In this document: one piece after another, positions 60,721 through 64,000 of the stretch
Position numbering within the stretch: the stretch's first letter is position 1
Layout of the letters: every line of letters starts with the position of its first letter
Assembly: GCA_050084985.1 (NCBI GenBank)
Contig: JBITNC010000001.1
Location: 161,076,001-161,140,000, forward strand
Direction: 5' to 3'
Origin: Nageia nagi
Taxonomy: Eukaryota > Pinophyta
DNA: 64,000 nt
The notes under the pieces: model-generated
The model's input: the letters and a program-made list of their open reading frames with translations, nothing else
Databases searched by the model: none
What the model was told of the DNA's origin: nothing
Translations under genes and position numbers: made by a program

Positions 60721-61483
60721 TGTAAATGCCTAAAAATGAATTATTATTTATTAAATAATTCATTTTATAGCATCAAGGATATTTATTGTAAAAAGGGGTT
60801 AAAATATACACAAGGTAATGTAATAAATGTAATGGAACATAGAAAAATGTAAAGGGTGTCAAATATTAATAAAGACACCACAAACAATGTAATGTGCAAT
60901 GATCCCAAGAATCAAAGAGGATAAGATGTTGCTATAAAAGAATACCAAAGGCAACACAATCTCTCATGATGAATAGATGACTGGATAGGGAGAGAGAGTG
61001 AATAGAACATGCAATATTATATCTATCCCAACAAAGGTGTTTCATAACACTACCTATCTCAAATTTGTTATACCCTTCATCTTGTCTCACACATTTCAAT
61101 TTCTGCTCATGGATGTGTGTATTTTAGGCCATTAATGATATTCGTTATGCATGGATGTTATTGGGTTCAAAGTTAGATCTATAATACTCTTCATCTACTT
61201 TTGTATACTTCAATTTGTGTGCATGGATCTACCTAATCCATGCAACCAATGATGTGCATTTTCTATAAATTGACAATGTGATGCTTTGATTTCCTAGAGC
61301 TCACTGATGATTAGAAGGTATGCATGTGACCACTCATTTTGTATGTGCTCGAAATGATCTATTAATTTATGAGGTTTATACATCAGTTAGAGATCATATA
61401 TGGATTATATTACCTCAAAGAATATTATATATTGTAAATCATATTAATAAATTATTTATTTAATTCATTATTTATGGTCTACA
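60721..61483 (+). mobile_element. Solo LTR of the Tat family, plus orientation
   Basis: Starts TGTAAATGCC and ends GGTCTACA. The first 300 bp are the reverse complement of the LTRs at 47248 and 55350 (shared words include aataattcat, ggttaaaatgtac-like and caatgatcccaagaatcaaagagg in part). TATAAAAG lies at 60933-60940. Flanked by TGTAG. No interior sequence. Removing it and one duplication joins the minus-strand RNase H frame exactly (LHA-HTTYVIAKVDPLKYM). Formed most likely by recombination between the two LTRs of a once complete element. Confidence 0.9.
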
Positions 61484-61489
61484 TGTAGT

Positions 61490-61700
61490 ATGTTAAGCAT
61501 GTAATGTATACACTTTTTTGTTATGAAAATCATTTCTAAAAATAAATTTTCCATGTATATATACTCAGTATTATAATCAAATAATGTTCAATTGAGATAA
61601 TATATTTCTTGTTCTTTATCATTTTCATTATTTTGTGCAAGTAGAGTCCCTAAAGCAAAGTTTATGGTTAATGTGTAGAGTATGAATGGTACTCCATCTT
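61490..61700 (-). pseudogene. First RNase H of second Tat element
   Basis: Minus strand: INFALGTLLAQNNENDKEQE followed by IYYL (about 61575-61675), then VYTLHA just before the solo LTR. The domain resumes at 60720 with HTTYVIAKVDPLKYM and reaches about 60600. Confidence 0.82.
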
Positions 61701-62089
61701 TAGTTGGAATTAAAATAAGAAGGGATAAGTGTTAATGTTCTATTTCTTAAAATTTTTCTTGTTGTTCTTTTACCTTGTGAAATTCCATTCCATTTTTTAA
61801 CAATTTATTAAATGGTTTACATTTATCAAATAATTGTGATATGAAGTATCTTATAGCTTGCAATTTTCCTTAAAAAATTTATAATTGTTTTATATTCAAA
61901 GGGGGTGACATATTTATGATTTATTTTATCTTATTTGGATATACTTAAATAAATTATCTAGACATAATAAAACCCAATAATTTTCCTGAGGTAACTCATC
62001 AAACATACTTCTTTGGGTTTAATCAGATATTGTGTTCTAATAATCTATTGAAAAGTTTAATGCATACTTCTTCATGACTTTCTCTAGTG

Positions 62090-62460
62090 TTAAATTTAGC
62101 TAATAAATCATCTACATAATCTTCTATAATTTCATGCATGTAATCATGAAAAATATATTCCATGGCTCACTGGTAAGTAGTTCCAACATTTTTAAGGCCA
62201 AAAGGCATTATCTTGTAAGAAAAAGTTCCCCATGGTGTTAAAAAGGTTATTTTATGTTTGTCCTCTATGAATACTTTTATGTGGTTATATCTTAAAAATA
62301 CATCCATTAAAGATAAAATTTCACGTCCAAAAATTGAATCCACTAAATTATCAATATTTTGTAGAGGAAAATCATCTTTAGGACATGCTTTGTTTGGATC
62401 CCTAAAATCGATACAAATATGCATTTTGCCATTAGGTTTCTTTACTAGTATCATATTCAA
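62090..62460 (-). pseudogene. Reverse transcriptase of second Tat element
   Basis: Open stretch 62167-62460: VKKPNGKMHICIDFRDPNKA, KDDFPLQNIDNLVDSI, TPWGTFSYKIMPFGLKNVG. After one stop the catalytic motif YVDDLLAK follows (YVDD at 62107-62118), intact, unlike the neighbouring Tat element. Confidence 0.92.
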
Positions 62461-64000
62461 AATCTAATAAGAATAATAAATGGGTTGTATAAAATTTACT
62501 TCTAAAAGCTTTTACAATTCTTCTTTGACCATTAATACTATAGTAGGGTGCATTTTATGTAACTTCTATTTAACAGGCTTACTATCTTCTTTGAGACATA
62601 TCAACATATAACCATGCACATAATTTTTATTTCTCCTTAAGGATAAATATATATTTTTTTTGTTCTTATTTATTTAATTATTTTACCAATTGAATAATAT
62701 TTGGATTTAAAGGATCATCACTTAAATTTACTTCTTTAGTTCCTTTAATTAACATATGCGATTCTTCTTCTAACTGGTTAGGTACATGAATCCAATTTTT
62801 ATCATTTTGATTATATTCCTCATCATATTCAACTTCTTATTCATTTGAAGTTATATTTATGGTAGGTTCAAATTTTTGAGAGATGATATTCACATATTTA
62901 AATTCTTTTATAGGTTGATTTTTAGATATAAGTGTAAAATCAACAATATTCTCATCTATATTTGAATTTGATAAACATGAAGCCAATTCTAATGTGTTTG
63001 AATAATCAACTCATCACTACCTAACCATTAAAAATATAGTTTTTCTAATTATGGATACGATTCAAAAGAAGTAGTAAATTCATTAATTTGTACCATATTC
63101 ATTGAATCTAATGGAAAAAATACGAGGATCAATTTTACTCGTCATTTCCTAACTATCTTGGAATATTGATATTTTAGGATGTGAAGAATCATATTTAAGA
63201 TCTTATTTACTATTAGATTTTTCTTTTATATATTTAAATAAAGTGAAATTCTCATGATTTTGTATTTTTGTGTTTACAAGATCATTCTCAATTAAACATA
63301 TTCAAAAAAAAGTTTCAAGAATTGATATTTATGAATTTGTGACACTTTGATTAATCATCCATTCTAAAGTTTCATCTTGATTCTCATAATCAAGATTTTT
63401 AGTATCTAATTCTACTATTTCTCTACAATGTTCTTTTTTTAACTTTATCTTTACATCCTAATCTTCTTTTATCATTTGGTAATTGATAATGAATGTCAAT
63501 TATGCACCTAAGACCTTGGTCATAGCAACCAAGACCATGTCCTTTCCATTGGAATTTATAGAAATATCATTAGGACAAAATAACTTACACAAGGGGACAC
63601 ATGTTCTAATGTATCATAGAAAAACCCTTCGTATGGTAGTAGTAGGAGAATTGGAGAGGGAATTATTGGACCAACATATACAAAAAGTGTTTGTTTAGGT
63701 ATATTACCTAAAGGTACCATTTGAACAATCATGACAAGAGACTTATTTGGTCAACCAATATCTTGAGTAGAAGGAATATTAAATATTACATCATCAATTT
63801 CATATTCCCCTATACCAAGGTTAGATAATTTTATTGTTATCAAAAAAAGTTTTGATGATTATTTATGTTCTTTATTGTTGGAATCTTGTGATGAAGTGTT
63901 AACAACATATGTAGATGTTGAGATGAATATTTAGAAGAAGAGACATTATTTAATTCATCTAATTGATACACTTTTTCTTCCTAAGACTCTTTTTCTTGTG

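Larger units (their letters stand above)
58440..64000 (-). mobile_element. Second Tat-type gypsy element, cut by window end
   Basis: Minus strand. Recognisable: reverse transcriptase (62090-62460), first RNase H (about 61690-60600, interrupted), second RNase H (60209-60451), integrase (58440-59320). Gag would lie at or beyond the right window edge; 62500-64000 is decayed and only weakly protease-like near 63500. The 3' LTR was not identified. A solo LTR of the neighbouring Tat family is inserted in the RNase H part. Confidence 0.82.

Overview
This window looks like intergenic, transposon-filled DNA from a seed plant with a large genome. It is AT-rich and dominated by old Ty3/gypsy and Ty1/copia LTR retrotransposons, with one LINE remnant, one SINE, one MITE and one decayed PPR gene. 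I found no intact cellular gene. A gymnosperm is my best guess (old, heavily decayed LTR elements with stop codons at former CAG, CAA, CGA and TGG sites), but the sequence alone does not prove it.

Layout. 1-2870: a long decayed reading frame of unknown function, followed by two tandem-repeat arrays. 4680-13044: parts of a plus-strand Ty1/copia element, split by a minus-strand Ty3/gypsy element (5345-9599, target duplication TGGAG). 13045-19025: a plus-strand chromovirus that has lost most of pol but keeps integrase C-terminus and chromodomain, and carries a tRNA-like SINE (16772-17046). 19250-20500: LINE reverse-transcriptase remnant. 21666-32045: a copia-like LTR element (TSD CTTGG) with an unusual acidic reading frame, itself split by a MITE (23407-24038, TSD AAAATTATT) and a complete but decayed minus-strand chromovirus (24323-30679, TSD ATAGA). 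34009-39944: a minus-strand element with 1.1-kb LTRs and only 745 bp between them (TSD TTTAA); a second, non-autonomous element (34264-37397, TSD AGGTG) sits in its left LTR.

40480-41150: a decayed minus-strand reading frame of unknown function. 45490-46085: decayed PPR gene, minus strand. 47248-55969: a minus-strand Tat-type gypsy element with both LTRs and a tandem array in its 3' untranslated part. 58440-64000: a second Tat-type gypsy element, cut by the window end and interrupted by a solo LTR (60721-61483, TSD TGTAG) of the same family as the 47-56 kb element.

The strongest structural results are the nested insertions. In six cases the pre-insertion sequence can be checked: removing the insertion and one duplication copy restores a reading frame (apart from small indels) or matches a paralogous empty site. 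The elements no longer work together as genes. What can be read is a relative order of insertion and decay.
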